From Metapseudomonas boanensis (lineage in GTDB: Bacteria > Pseudomonadota > Gammaproteobacteria > Pseudomonadales > Pseudomonadaceae), in the NCBI RefSeq assembly GCF_018704125.1, contig NZ_JAGTIS010000027.1, positions 1-35,502 of the forward strand: a DNA stretch of 35,502 nucleotides, in the 5' to 3' direction. The notes under the pieces were generated by a model. It was not told where the DNA came from, ran no database searches, and saw only the letters and a program-made list of their open reading frames with translations. Positions 23,949 through 31,507 of the stretch are shown here, piece by piece (positions within the stretch are counted from its first letter, which is position 1; the number at the start of each line of letters is the position of its first letter). Position numbers and translations under genes: made by a program.

Positions 23949-25069
23949 CAGCGCTTGCGCAGGATCACGCTGCCGATGGAGTAACCGGCGCCAAACGAGC
24001 TGAGCACGCCAAGGGCGCCGCTGGGCAGGTCATCCTGGTGTTTGTGGAAGGCGATAACCGAGCCGGCAGAGCTGGTATTGGCGTAGGTGTCGAGGATCAC
24101 CGGCGCCTCCTCGGGCTCGGCATCGCGACCGAGCAGCTTGCGGGCGATCAGCAGGTTCATGTTGAGGTTGGCCTGGTGAAGCCAGAAACGCTTCACGTCA
24201 CCAACGTTCAACTGGTTCTCCCCCAGATGCGCGGCGATCAGCTCGGCGACCATCGGGCACACGTCCTTGAACACCTTGCGGCCTTCCTGCACGAACAGCT
24301 TGTCGCGAGCGCCGATGCCCTCCTCCGCCGCACGGTTGAGGAAGCCGAAGTTGTTGCGGATGTTGTTGGAGAACTGCGTCAGCAGCTTGGTGCCGACCAC
24401 GTCGAACTGGTGTTTGGAGGTGGCCTGGTCGGCACGCTCGATGACCACCGCGGTAGCCGCATCACCAAAGATGAAGTGGCTATCGCGGTCGCGGAAATTC
24501 AGGTGGCCGGTGCAGATTTCCGGGTTGACCATCAGGATGGCGCGAGCCTGGCCGGTCTTCACCGCATTGGTGGCGGCCTGGATACCGAAGGTCGCCGAGG
24601 AACAGGCCACGTTCATGTCATAACCGAAACCCTGGATGCCAAGGGCAGCCTGGACTTCGATGGCCACCGCCGGATAGGCGCGCTGCAGGTTGGAGCAGGC
24701 GACGATCACACCGTCGATATCGGTCGGCGACTTCCCAGCACGCTGCAGGGCCTCCTTGGCAGCCACAACGGACATTTCGCAGAGAATGCCCCACTCGTCG
24801 TTGGAGCGCTCAGGAATGCGCGGCACCATGCGCGTGGGATCCAGGATGCCGTCCTTGTCGACCACGAAACGACTCTTGATGCCGGACGCCTTTTCGATGA
24901 AGCCAACACTGGACTCTGCCAGCGCTTCGATTTCGCCACGTTCGATGGCCGCCGCGTTCTCGGCGTTGAAGGCCTGCACATAGGCATTGAACGAGGCCAC
25001 CAGTTCTTCGTTGGAGATGCTGTTGGGCGGGGTATACAGGCCAGTGCCACTGATCACGACGTTGTGCAC
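23948..25069 (-). CDS. Beta-ketoacyl-ACP synthase III, PA3286-like
   Basis: A 373-residue thiolase-fold enzyme. The GTG at 25069 has AGAGGATC upstream and starts [14 protein letters not shown]; the longer frame is not supported. Catalytic Cys is in [10 protein letters not shown], His in [10 protein letters not shown] and Asn in [10 protein letters not shown], the Cys-His-Asn triad of FabH. The [16 protein letters not shown] insertion near 25-40 and length above typical FabH (about 320) match PA3286, which is reported to condense medium-chain acyl-CoA, especially octanoyl-CoA, with malonyl-ACP and so feeds beta-oxidation products into fatty acid synthesis. The coupled ECF sigma and anti-sigma genes suggest expression tied to an envelope or fatty-acid signal. 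Confidence 0.9.
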   Translation of the reverse strand: MHNVVISGTGLYTPPNSISNEELVASFNAYVQAFNAENAAAIERGEIEALAESSVGFIEKASGIKSRFVVDKDGILDPTRMVPRIPERSNDEWGILCEMSVVAAKEALQRAGKSPTDIDGVIVACSNLQRAYPAVAIEVQAALGIQGFGYDMNVACSSATFGIQAATNAVKTGQARAILMVNPEICTGHLNFRDRDSHFIFGDAATAVVIERADQATSKHQFDVVGTKLLTQFSNNIRNNFGFLNRAAEEGIGARDKLFVQEGRKVFKDVCPMVAELIAAHLGENQLNVGDVKRFWLHQANLNMNLLIARKLLGRDAEPEEAPVILDTYANTSSAGSVIAFHKHQDDLPSGALGVLSSFGAGYSIGSVILRKR

Positions 25070-25461
25070 GCTCGATCCTCTCGATACAGGGCCACTTCTT
25101 CGAGCAGCCGGATTAGGCAATCAATTGCGGGCCGAAGCATTCGACCCGCAACAGCAAACGGTCAGCCCGCACTGCGGGATGAAAAGCGACGAATCTCGTG
25201 GCCACAGCGCTTCGCTATGCCGCGCAAAGGGCGAGGATAAGCAGGCGGAGCGTCCACTCCTGGATGCGAAGGGTAACTCCAGAAACGGCACATGGCGACG
25301 GGGACTTTCGCCAGAATTGCGCCTAAATGGACTGGATAAACGGTCGAAGTTCGACTAGCGGTCCACATTTGATTCGCCACATCTCACGCTGGGCGACATG
25401 CAGCCGGACGTCTGTCCAGGCAACATCTCGGCCGCAGGGTTATCTGTGCGCACGGCCAGAA
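25070..25461. other. Intergenic region upstream of KAS III
   Basis: About 390 bp. It holds the hairpin at 25125-25151 and should include the promoter for the KAS III-sigma-anti-sigma operon. No gene is supported on either strand. Confidence 0.5.
25125..25151. promoter_or_regulatory. Strong dyad/hairpin upstream of KAS III
   Basis: TTGCGGG (25125-25131) and CGAA (25133-25136) pair with TTCG (25140-25143) and CCCGCAA (25145-25151), one mismatch, three-base loop. It lies 56-82 bp upstream of the KAS III start. It could be a 5'-UTR hairpin or an operator. Confidence 0.5.
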
Positions 25462-26148
25462 TCAGCGGCAACGTTTCAGATCGACGTCGCCTACGAACGG
25501 ATTGCCGTGGCCCATGACGCAGGCCACCCGCTGATTGCGGTTGCGCTCCCAGGCCTCCACCGGGTACTGACGGTTCCAGGCGTTGTAGAGCTTTCGATCC
25601 TGGCTGGATAGGCGCAGGCCGTAACGGTCGCTCATATAGAAGTACGTGCGCGCGATCATCCCGCGGATCTGCTGGCGAGGCATCGCCCTGCGCGCCTTGA
25701 AGTCCACCACCATGGGGCAGGCGCCGTATTGGCTGGGCTTCTGCGGCAGCCAGGCGAAGCGGTAGTTGCTGCGGTCACCATTCACCTCGCCGATGCTCGG
25801 CACCAGGTTGTGCAGGTCCGCTTCGGCGCGTTGGTAGGTCGCGTCGTTCTCGGCGCAATGCTTGCGCCCTCCCCGCTGCCAGCACTGGCGCTGGTGGCCG
25901 ATCACCCAAGCCGGGACGATGTGCTCCCACTCGATCCGCTTGGCCCGCTCAGGTGCCTTTCTCGGCACATAGCCGCAGCTCTTGAGGTCAACGCGGTTGC
26001 CCTTGTAGCGACAGCCGCAATAGAACTCGACCGGATGCGGCGCATAGAGCTTCCAGGCGACTTTCTTCGCTTCCTTGAACGTGCGTGGGGCGGAGGCTTC
26101 GGATACTGAGGAAAACAGCAGGCAAAACAACAAGATAATTCGAATCAT
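25462..26148 (-). CDS. endA: Endonuclease I (secreted or periplasmic DNase)
   Basis: A 228-residue endonuclease I family protein. The ATG at 26148 starts a signal peptide (IRIILLFCLLFSSVSEASA, cleavage near 20); the upstream in-frame ATG at 26223 would bury it behind 25 residues and has no ribosome site. RIEWEHIVPAW holds the catalytic His of the beta-beta-alpha-metal fold, and DLHNLVPSIGEVNGDRSNY is the family signature, with the Asn/His metal ligands. Cys pairs (YCGCRYKG; QCWQRGGRKHC) suggest disulfides outside the cytosol. Such enzymes degrade DNA as nutrient or in biofilm. It is divergent from a LexA-box operon; the box is 96-111 bp from its start, so SOS control is possible. Confidence 0.88.
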   Translation of the reverse strand: MIRIILLFCLLFSSVSEASAPRTFKEAKKVAWKLYAPHPVEFYCGCRYKGNRVDLKSCGYVPRKAPERAKRIEWEHIVPAWVIGHQRQCWQRGGRKHCAENDATYQRAEADLHNLVPSIGEVNGDRSNYRFAWLPQKPSQYGACPMVVDFKARRAMPRQQIRGMIARTYFYMSDRYGLRLSSQDRKLYNAWNRQYPVEAWERNRNQRVACVMGHGNPFVGDVDLKRCR

Positions 26149-26243
26149 CAGGCGCGGACTTCCCGGTACAGCGTCAGAGGGGAAAAGACTGACAACAGAT
26201 TTTTCCTTTGGTTTGGTTGCCATCAGACCGCGGCAATTGGTAT

Positions 26244-26259
26244 CTGTATAAATATACAG
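26244..26259. promoter_or_regulatory. LexA (SOS) box
   Basis: CTGTATAAATATACAG is a perfect 16-bp CTGT-N8-ACAG palindrome with AT-rich centre, the LexA consensus of gammaproteobacteria. It lies 19 bp before the first small gene on the plus strand and about 100 bp upstream of endA on the minus strand, overlapping the likely -10 region. Confidence 0.9.
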
Positions 26260-26277
26260 TAATTCGGGAAAAGTCCT

Positions 26278-26418
26278 ATGCCTGTATCAGCCCCAATCCG
26301 ATTGCCAATACCGGAGCAACCCGTGCCCTCGTCGATCCCCGTGCCCTACCAACTGCCGCTGCCTTTCCCGCCGCGCGGCCAGGTCCAGCCGCTGCTGGCC
26401 AGCCGGCACCTGCACTGA
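26278..26418 (+). CDS. 46-residue proline-rich small protein under the LexA box
   Basis: ATG at 26278 (GGGAAAAG upstream) to TGA at 26416-26418. It has many prolines in a repeating pattern (LPIPEQPVPSS, then VPYQLPLPFPP), no hydrophobic helix and a basic end (SRHLH). The LexA box is only 19 bp before the start and the next small gene begins 22 bp after its stop, so the two look like an SOS operon. I do not recognise the protein; proline-rich segments often bind other proteins. Too short for most gene callers. Confidence 0.6.
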   Translation: MPVSAPIRLPIPEQPVPSSIPVPYQLPLPFPPRGQVQPLLASRHLH

Positions 26419-26439
26419 CTGCCTCCAAGGACTGCACCA

Positions 26440-26748
26440 ATGCTGGACATACGCCAGTTGAAATACACCGTGAGCCGCATGGCACCGGAAGACATCCGTG
26501 AAGCAGTGGAAGAACTGCGCCTCGAGGGCCTGGTGACCGACGGCAAGACGCCCTTCGGCCGGCTGCATTTCAACACCTGCCTCGCCGAGATCGAGGCGCT
26601 GTTCCAGCGCGCCGGCTACCACCGACAACTGGACGTGGTGGGTTATCAGGGACAGGTCTATGCACTGTTCGATCCGGCCCGCTGGGAGCCTGTGCAGGTG
26701 TTGAGATGGCTGAAGGAGTACGTTGACTCGCGCCAGGCGCTGGCCTGA
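26440..26748 (+). CDS. Small conserved-looking protein, second gene of the SOS unit
   Basis: A 102-residue soluble protein; AAGGA lies 10-11 nt before the ATG. It is acidic at the N-terminal half (APEDIREAVEELRLEGLV) and has a mixed alpha/beta C-terminal half (YHRQLDVVGYQGQVYALFDP, then ARWEPVQVLRWLKEY). No signal peptide or membrane segment and no motif I recognise. It ends 2 bp from the convergent transporter gene. Its place behind a LexA box suggests a DNA-damage role, for instance a partner of a polymerase, a division inhibitor or a nuclease modulator; none can be chosen from sequence. Confidence 0.75.
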   Translation: MLDIRQLKYTVSRMAPEDIREAVEELRLEGLVTDGKTPFGRLHFNTCLAEIEALFQRAGYHRQLDVVGYQGQVYALFDPARWEPVQVLRWLKEYVDSRQALA

Positions 26749-26749
26749 A

Positions 26750-27631
26750 TCAGCGGCGCTGGGCGTATGCCATGAACAAGCCGCTGCCGACAATGATGGC
26801 AATGCCCAGCAGGCCGACCTGGTCCGGCGCGTGGTTGAACATGAACAGCCCGAGCAGCCCGGCAAAGACGATCTGCCCATAGCCGAACGGAGCCAACAGC
26901 GGCGGCGACGCGTGGCGGAACGCCTGGGTCAGCAGCATGTGCCCGCCCATGCCGCAGATGCCCAGCGCCAGCATCAGCAAGCTGTGTTCGAGGGTGTCTG
27001 GCAGATGCCAGAAGAACGGCACCAGAGCGCTCATGATCAGCGTATTGGTCAGGCCGGTGATGAAGTTGCTGGTTGCAGCGCTATCACTGCGGCTGAGAAT
27101 GCGTGTGGCCAGTTGATAGAACGCGAAGCACACCGCCGCCGCCAACGGCAGCAGGATGGCCGGGGTGAACAACGCTCCGCCCGGTCGCACGATCAACAGC
27201 ACCCCACCAAACCCCACCAGTACCGCCGCCCACTGCCCGCGCGACACCCGTTCACGCAACAAGGGCACCGACAGCGCCGTGACCAGCAGGGGCGCCAGGA
27301 AGATCACCGATGTCGCCTCGGCCAGCGGGATGTAGCGCAGCCCAGTGGTAAACAACAGGCTCACGCCGATCAGGCACAGCGCCCGCACCACCTGCAGCAA
27401 TGGTCGTTTGGTGCGCAACACGCGTCCGCCTTCGCGTGGCAGCAGGAACCCTGCCATCAACAGCGTATGCACCAGATAGCGCACCCACACCACCATGACG
27501 ATGGGATAGAAGGCCGACAGGTACTTGGAAATAGCGTCGTGACTGGAGAACAGGAAGGTCGCCAGGCAGACCAGCACGATGCCTTTCAGAGGCTGGTCGA
27601 TGCGCTGCGGCACGGGGCTCGGGGAACTCAT
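26750..27631 (-). CDS. DMT-superfamily transporter with two EamA domains
   Basis: A 293-residue inner-membrane protein with ten hydrophobic segments arranged as two EamA repeats (about 15-145 and 160-290). The first repeat starts LKGIVLVCLATFLFSSHDAISKYL and has TGLRYIPLAEATSVIFLAPLL; the second has PLLAPFGYGQIVFAGLLGLFMF. EamA transporters usually export metabolites, amino acids or drugs. Substrate unknown; no operon partner. The ribosome site before the ATG is weak. Confidence 0.88.
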   Translation of the reverse strand: MSSPSPVPQRIDQPLKGIVLVCLATFLFSSHDAISKYLSAFYPIVMVVWVRYLVHTLLMAGFLLPREGGRVLRTKRPLLQVVRALCLIGVSLLFTTGLRYIPLAEATSVIFLAPLLVTALSVPLLRERVSRGQWAAVLVGFGGVLLIVRPGGALFTPAILLPLAAAVCFAFYQLATRILSRSDSAATSNFITGLTNTLIMSALVPFFWHLPDTLEHSLLMLALGICGMGGHMLLTQAFRHASPPLLAPFGYGQIVFAGLLGLFMFNHAPDQVGLLGIAIIVGSGLFMAYAQRR

Positions 27632-27788
27632 GGGGCGGTCCGAAAGGTCTGCCAGGAAGGGCTTGGTAGCAGACTAATGATTAGGCGACTCAAGATATCG
27701 GCTTAGCTGATGTGACTCAAGGGGAAGGCTAGTGCAGAACCTGTGGGGCGAGGAGAACGCCGGGTTCTTGCTCGCGAATAGGCACCTT

Positions 27789-27812
27789 CGCCAGCACGCT
27801 GGCTCCTACAAG
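27789..27812. repeat. REP palindrome
   Basis: GCCAGC (27790-27795), AC, GCTGGC (27798-27803), then TCCTACAAGG, a standard Pseudomonas REP. Confidence 0.88.
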
Positions 27813-28013
27813 GAATCCAGCCGGCCCCAGCACTTAACGCGAACAGCGCCCATTCATGCACCCCGACAACGAACGTCCCTCAAGCGGCGCAAGCACTTCG
27901 TCACCCGACCAAAGGGCGCTGCGAAAATGCCAATTTCGCTGTAACAATGCATCACTCGCACCCGTGGCCTGTACTGCAGGCCTCATGCCTGCTGTCGCCA
28001 GCGACTGGCATGC

Positions 28014-28046
28014 ATTGTGCGGGTAGAAGTCCGAATCCCGCACAAT
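28014..28046. promoter_or_regulatory. Perfect 10-bp inverted repeat before the PAS gene
   Basis: ATTGTGCGGG (28014-28023) and CCCGCACAAT (28037-28046) are exact inverted arms around a 13-base centre, ending 15 bp before the PAS start. Either an operator for a dimeric regulator or a hairpin in the 5' UTR that could control translation of the PAS-activator pair. Confidence 0.6.
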
Positions 28047-28061
28047 CTCCCTGGATGCATC

Positions 28062-29195
28062 ATGGACTCCTTACAACTTCTGGCCGACAAGGGCCTGCTC
28101 CTCTCCGACACCATCACCGCGAGCGGCCATTTCCTGCACGTCTCGCCCAGCCAGAGCGACCAGCTCGGCTATGCCCCTGACGAACTGCAGGGCCAGAGCA
28201 TCGAGCAGATCTACACGGCCGAGTCCGTGCACGCCTTGCACCAGCTCTTTGCCAACCCGCCGGCTGACGAGCGAGTACAGGACCTTGAGCTGACGCTGAT
28301 CCGCCATAGCGGCGGCCTGCTGCCGGTGCTGGCCAGCGGCATCCTCGAATGGCGCGCCGTGCATGCGCCCCGCCTGCACCTGATCAAGATGCCGCTGGGC
28401 TCGCTGAGCCGCCGCATGAGCGAGCTGCAGAATGCCAACGAGGTCATGAGCCAGATGCTCTATAGCGCCAAGGTGGCCTACTGGTGTATCGAGTTCGCCG
28501 AGTCGGTGGACATCAACCAGACACCCGATGAGATCGTCCGCCAGGTATTCGAGAACCGCTCCTACTGGCGCATGTGCAACCGCGCCATGGCCGATGTTTA
28601 CGAGATGCCCGCAGACGTCGACTTCAACCAGCAGCCCGTGCGCCTTTACTGGCCACGCAGCCCCGCGAACGAAGAGTTCGTGCGACGCTTGATCGAGACC
28701 GATTTCTGCGTCGACGGCGCACTGTCGGTAGACCGCCGTCACGATGGCTCACCGGCCTACGTGGAGAACGACGTACGCGCGGCGATCCACAATGGCCGCC
28801 TGCTGCGCATGTGGGGCAGCATCCGCGACGTCAGCCAGGAACTGCGCATGCAGCACGACGCCGAGCAGCGCATCGACGCCCTGCGCCGCGTGTTCGACGC
28901 AGTACCGGATGCGGTGCTGGTCATCGACGAAAACCTGCAGCCGCAGTGGCGCAACGCAGCCTTCGAATACACCTTCGGCATCACCCAGGGCGCCAGCATC
29001 GCCCATGCCCTGCTTGGCCACTCGCTGCCCGAGCGCACCTGGCACAGTTTGAGCCTGCCTGATCTCAGCGGGCACTCACGGCGGTTCAGCGTCCATTGCT
29101 CGCGCATCCTCATGCAGGAAGGCGTGGCCTGGAAGGTGGCGGTATTGCGGGCCACCGAGCGCGCCGCCCGGCACTCCGGCGAGTTGCATCCATGA
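28062..29195 (+). CDS. PAS-domain sensory protein without output domain
   Basis: A 377-residue protein. The ATG at 28062 is chosen because the longer frame would start inside the inverted repeat. PAS folds can be read at about 12-115 (HFLHVSPSQSDQLGYAPDEL), 130-270 (ending MWGSIRDVSQELRMQHDAEQR, a PAC-type exit followed by a helical linker) and 280-375 (IDALRRVFDAVPDAVLVIDE, then NLQPQWRNAAFEY). No kinase, cyclase or DNA-binding part follows. Its TGA overlaps the ATG of the sigma-54 activator (ATGA), so the two are made together; it probably senses a ligand and acts on that activator. Confidence 0.8.
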   Translation: MDSLQLLADKGLLLSDTITASGHFLHVSPSQSDQLGYAPDELQGQSIEQIYTAESVHALHQLFANPPADERVQDLELTLIRHSGGLLPVLASGILEWRAVHAPRLHLIKMPLGSLSRRMSELQNANEVMSQMLYSAKVAYWCIEFAESVDINQTPDEIVRQVFENRSYWRMCNRAMADVYEMPADVDFNQQPVRLYWPRSPANEEFVRRLIETDFCVDGALSVDRRHDGSPAYVENDVRAAIHNGRLLRMWGSIRDVSQELRMQHDAEQRIDALRRVFDAVPDAVLVIDENLQPQWRNAAFEYTFGITQGASIAHALLGHSLPERTWHSLSLPDLSGHSRRFSVHCSRILMQEGVAWKVAVLRATERAARHSGELHP

Positions 29196-30655
29196 TCGAC
29201 AAGAGCCTCCTGCCCCCCCTGAAAATGGGGATGCGTTCGTCGGTCAACGTCAGCAGCGAGGTCCTCTCCGGGCTGCTGGAAACACCGGCGCTGCATGCCC
29301 TGCTGGATAGCTTCAGCGAAGCCATCATTCTGCTCGACGGCGAATCTCGCGTGCGCTTTCTCAACCTTGCCGCCGAACGGGTCAACCGCCTGTCCCGGCA
29401 GGACGTCGTGGGCCTGCCGAATGCCGAGTTCTTCCAGCGTTCGGCACTGGGTTTCGAGGACTTCCAGCAAGCCGTCGGCCGCGGTGGCAACAGCGCGCTA
29501 ACCCGTTCCCGCGACGGCCGCATGTTCCTCACCAGCACTCAGGCGGTGCCCACCGGCGCCTATGAGAAGCCCTACACCCTGCTGGTACAGCGCGACTTCG
29601 AAGGACGCGAAAGTCAGCGCCGCTCGCCCGCGGCGTTCGCACCGGTGGAGAACAGTGGCCTGGGCGATCCGCAGGACAATGCCCTGCACCTGTCGCCCCT
29701 GCTCTCCAGCATCGCTGATACCGGCGTTCGCGCCTTCCGCCGTCGCGCCCGCCTGCTCCTGCTGGGAGAACCCGGCGTGGGAAAGACCGCCATCGCCCGG
29801 CATATCCACCGGGCGGCCGGCTGGGGTGACCGGCCGTTCATCCACGTCAACTGCGGGAGCATCCCGGAGACCCTCTTCGAGTCGGAGATGTTCGGCTACG
29901 AGCGCGGCGCCTTCACCGGCGCCTTGCAGGGTGGCAAGCGCGGCTATATCGAAAGCGCCTCGGGCGGCACGCTGTTCCTCGATGAGATTGGTGAGATCCC
30001 GCTGCACGTGCAGGCCAAGCTGCTCAAGTTCCTCGAGGACGGCAGCATCCAGTCGGTCGGCTCGCCCCTGAGCAAGACCGTGCAGGTCCAGGTGATCGCA
30101 GCGACCAACAAGGACCTGCGTCGTCTGGTGGAAACCGGCGAGTTCCGCGCCGACCTCTATTACCGGCTGGCAGTCCTGCCAGTGGAGGTCCCGCCCCTGC
30201 GCCAGCACCTGGAAGACCTGCCGGTGCTGATGGATATCCTGCTGATGCGCATCAACCGCGACCGCCAGCCCACCCTGCGGATCTCCAATGGCTGCCGGCA
30301 GCGCCTGATGAACTATTCTTACCCCGGCAACATCCGCGAGCTGGTCAACATCTTCGAGCGCCTGGCCGTGCTGGCCGACGACGAAGCGCAGGAGAACCAC
30401 CTGCCTCCTGAGCTGCTGGGCCTGGCAACGCCGCTGCATGCCGGCCCCAACATCGTCCGCCACGAACCGGAGCCCCTGCCGGCGACCGTGCCGGCGACCG
30501 ACGACGATGGCGGCGGCAACCTCAAGGCCCAGGTCCAGCGTTACGAGCGCCAGATCATCCTGCAAGCCGTGCAGAACTGCGGCAGCAAGCGCAAGGCTGC
30601 CCAGCAACTGGGTATCGACATCGGCACGCTGATCCGCAAGCTGCAACGCGACTGA
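29192..30655 (+). CDS. Sigma-54-dependent enhancer-binding protein with PAS input
   Basis: A 487-residue activator. A PAS domain lies at about 30-135 (LLDSFSEAIILLDGESRVRF). The AAA+ domain (about 165-400) has Walker A GEPGVGKT (192-199), the sigma-54 contact loop GAFTGA (239-244), Walker B GTLFLDEI (259-266) and the arginine-finger region RADLYYRL (319-326). The C-terminal Fis-type HTH is at 450-487 (KRKAAQQLGIDIGTLIRKL). There is no receiver domain, so it is not a phosphorelay regulator; control probably comes through the PAS domain and the co-encoded PAS protein. The -24/-12 promoter 144 bp downstream, before the monooxygenase genes, is its evident target. Confidence 0.93.
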   Translation: MIDKSLLPPLKMGMRSSVNVSSEVLSGLLETPALHALLDSFSEAIILLDGESRVRFLNLAAERVNRLSRQDVVGLPNAEFFQRSALGFEDFQQAVGRGGNSALTRSRDGRMFLTSTQAVPTGAYEKPYTLLVQRDFEGRESQRRSPAAFAPVENSGLGDPQDNALHLSPLLSSIADTGVRAFRRRARLLLLGEPGVGKTAIARHIHRAAGWGDRPFIHVNCGSIPETLFESEMFGYERGAFTGALQGGKRGYIESASGGTLFLDEIGEIPLHVQAKLLKFLEDGSIQSVGSPLSKTVQVQVIAATNKDLRRLVETGEFRADLYYRLAVLPVEVPPLRQHLEDLPVLMDILLMRINRDRQPTLRISNGCRQRLMNYSYPGNIRELVNIFERLAVLADDEAQENHLPPELLGLATPLHAGPNIVRHEPEPLPATVPATDDDGGGNLKAQVQRYERQIILQAVQNCGSKRKAAQQLGIDIGTLIRKLQRD

Positions 30656-30798
30656 CCAGTCAGCACAAGGACGTGCCATCCGCCTCCCGTCTTACCGCCT
30701 CCCTCACCGCTGCAAGAATGCCTACAGCACTGGCTATTTCTGCCTACTTCAGCGCCTCAAAAAAAGATTAAATCCTTATATTTCAACAGCTTGAAAAG

Positions 30799-30815
30799 TT
30801 GGCACGGCATATGCT
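30799..30815 (+). promoter_or_regulatory. Sigma-54 (-24/-12) promoter of the monooxygenase operon
   Basis: TTGGCACGGCATATGCT matches the RpoN consensus YTGGCACG-N4-TTGCW with the GG (30801-30802) and GC (30813-30814) at the required 12-base step; one T of TTGC is replaced by A. It lies 90 bp before the first structural gene and directly after the gene for a GAFTGA activator. Confidence 0.88.
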
Positions 30816-30904
30816 GAAGAGACTCCAGCCCATCTACCTGAATGGGGCTACGCACAAATGCCGATTGCGTGAATCGCAGCGGCAGCTCTGGAGGAAAAAC
30901 AACA

Positions 30905-31507
30905 ATGCTAATCACAGGTATCAAGAGCCGGCCGGTCTATGACCAGCTGACCCCCCTCCCCGGCGGTACCCGGCACATCGTCGCCGGCCAGGGAAGCGGC
31001 GGTCGCGCCATGCTGCGCCTGCTGGGTGAAATGGCCGGGCAGGGCCTGCATATCACCCTGCTCTACTCCCAGGAATCCTTCTCCGGACAGGACTTCCTCG
31101 CTGAGCTGCAGCAGCAGGACGTTGCCGAACTTCGCGTCTATGCCAGCAACCACACCCTGGTCGAAGCGCTTGACCAACTGCTGGGCGAAGCCCGCATGGG
31201 CACCCGCCTATACCTCTCCGGCTCGGAAAGCTTCATCGGCACAGCCATGCAAGTCGCCACCGCCTATGACCTGAACCACGACGAAGTGCTGCGCGAACAC
31301 GCCGGAACCTTCGTGCGCCGCGTTTGGTGCGTGCATTGCGATACCTACACCGAGAACGTCACCAAGCGCGTTTACCAGTGCCCCGGCTGCCACCAGATGC
31401 TGGTGGTGCGAGACCACTACTCCCGCCGCCTCGCCGCCTTCCAGGCGGTCAAGGCTGATGCCGAAGTCCCCGGCGAGCTGCCGGAAGCAGAGGAACTCGA
31501 CACATGA
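30905..31507 (+). CDS. DmmA-like subunit of a dimethylamine-type monooxygenase, zinc-ribbon end
   Basis: A 200-residue soluble protein. The ATG at 30905 has GGAGG 10 nt upstream; an upstream in-frame start has none. The first 130 residues look like a Rossmann-like domain (HIVAGQGSGGRAMLRLL, TLLYSQESFSG, TRLYLSGSESFIG) similar to the nucleotide part of oxidoreductases. The end carries WCVHCDTYT and YQCPGCHQM (Cys 142, 145, 159, 162), a rubredoxin- or zinc-ribbon-like site. Proteins of this type are annotated as dimethylamine monooxygenase subunit DmmA. It probably docks or relays electrons between reductase and haem subunit. Its stop overlaps the reductase ATG (ATGA). Confidence 0.8.
   Translation: MLITGIKSRPVYDQLTPLPGGTRHIVAGQGSGGRAMLRLLGEMAGQGLHITLLYSQESFSGQDFLAELQQQDVAELRVYASNHTLVEALDQLLGEARMGTRLYLSGSESFIGTAMQVATAYDLNHDEVLREHAGTFVRRVWCVHCDTYTENVTKRVYQCPGCHQMLVVRDHYSRRLAAFQAVKADAEVPGELPEAEELDT

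Larger units (their letters stand above)
27632..28061. other. Intergenic region with REP and 10-bp inverted repeat
   Basis: This divergent region between the EamA and PAS genes holds the REP at 27789-27812, CAATGCAT (27945-27952) with its inverted copy ATGCATTG (28010-28017), and the 33-bp dyad at 28014-28046. No gene is supported. Confidence 0.5.

Noticed and set aside
28014-28046. tRNA-like or T-arm-like element
   Set aside because: The sequence around GTCCGAATCCCGC recalls a T-arm, but the 10-bp arms and 13-base loop do not fit a tRNA and no acceptor or anticodon arms are found.
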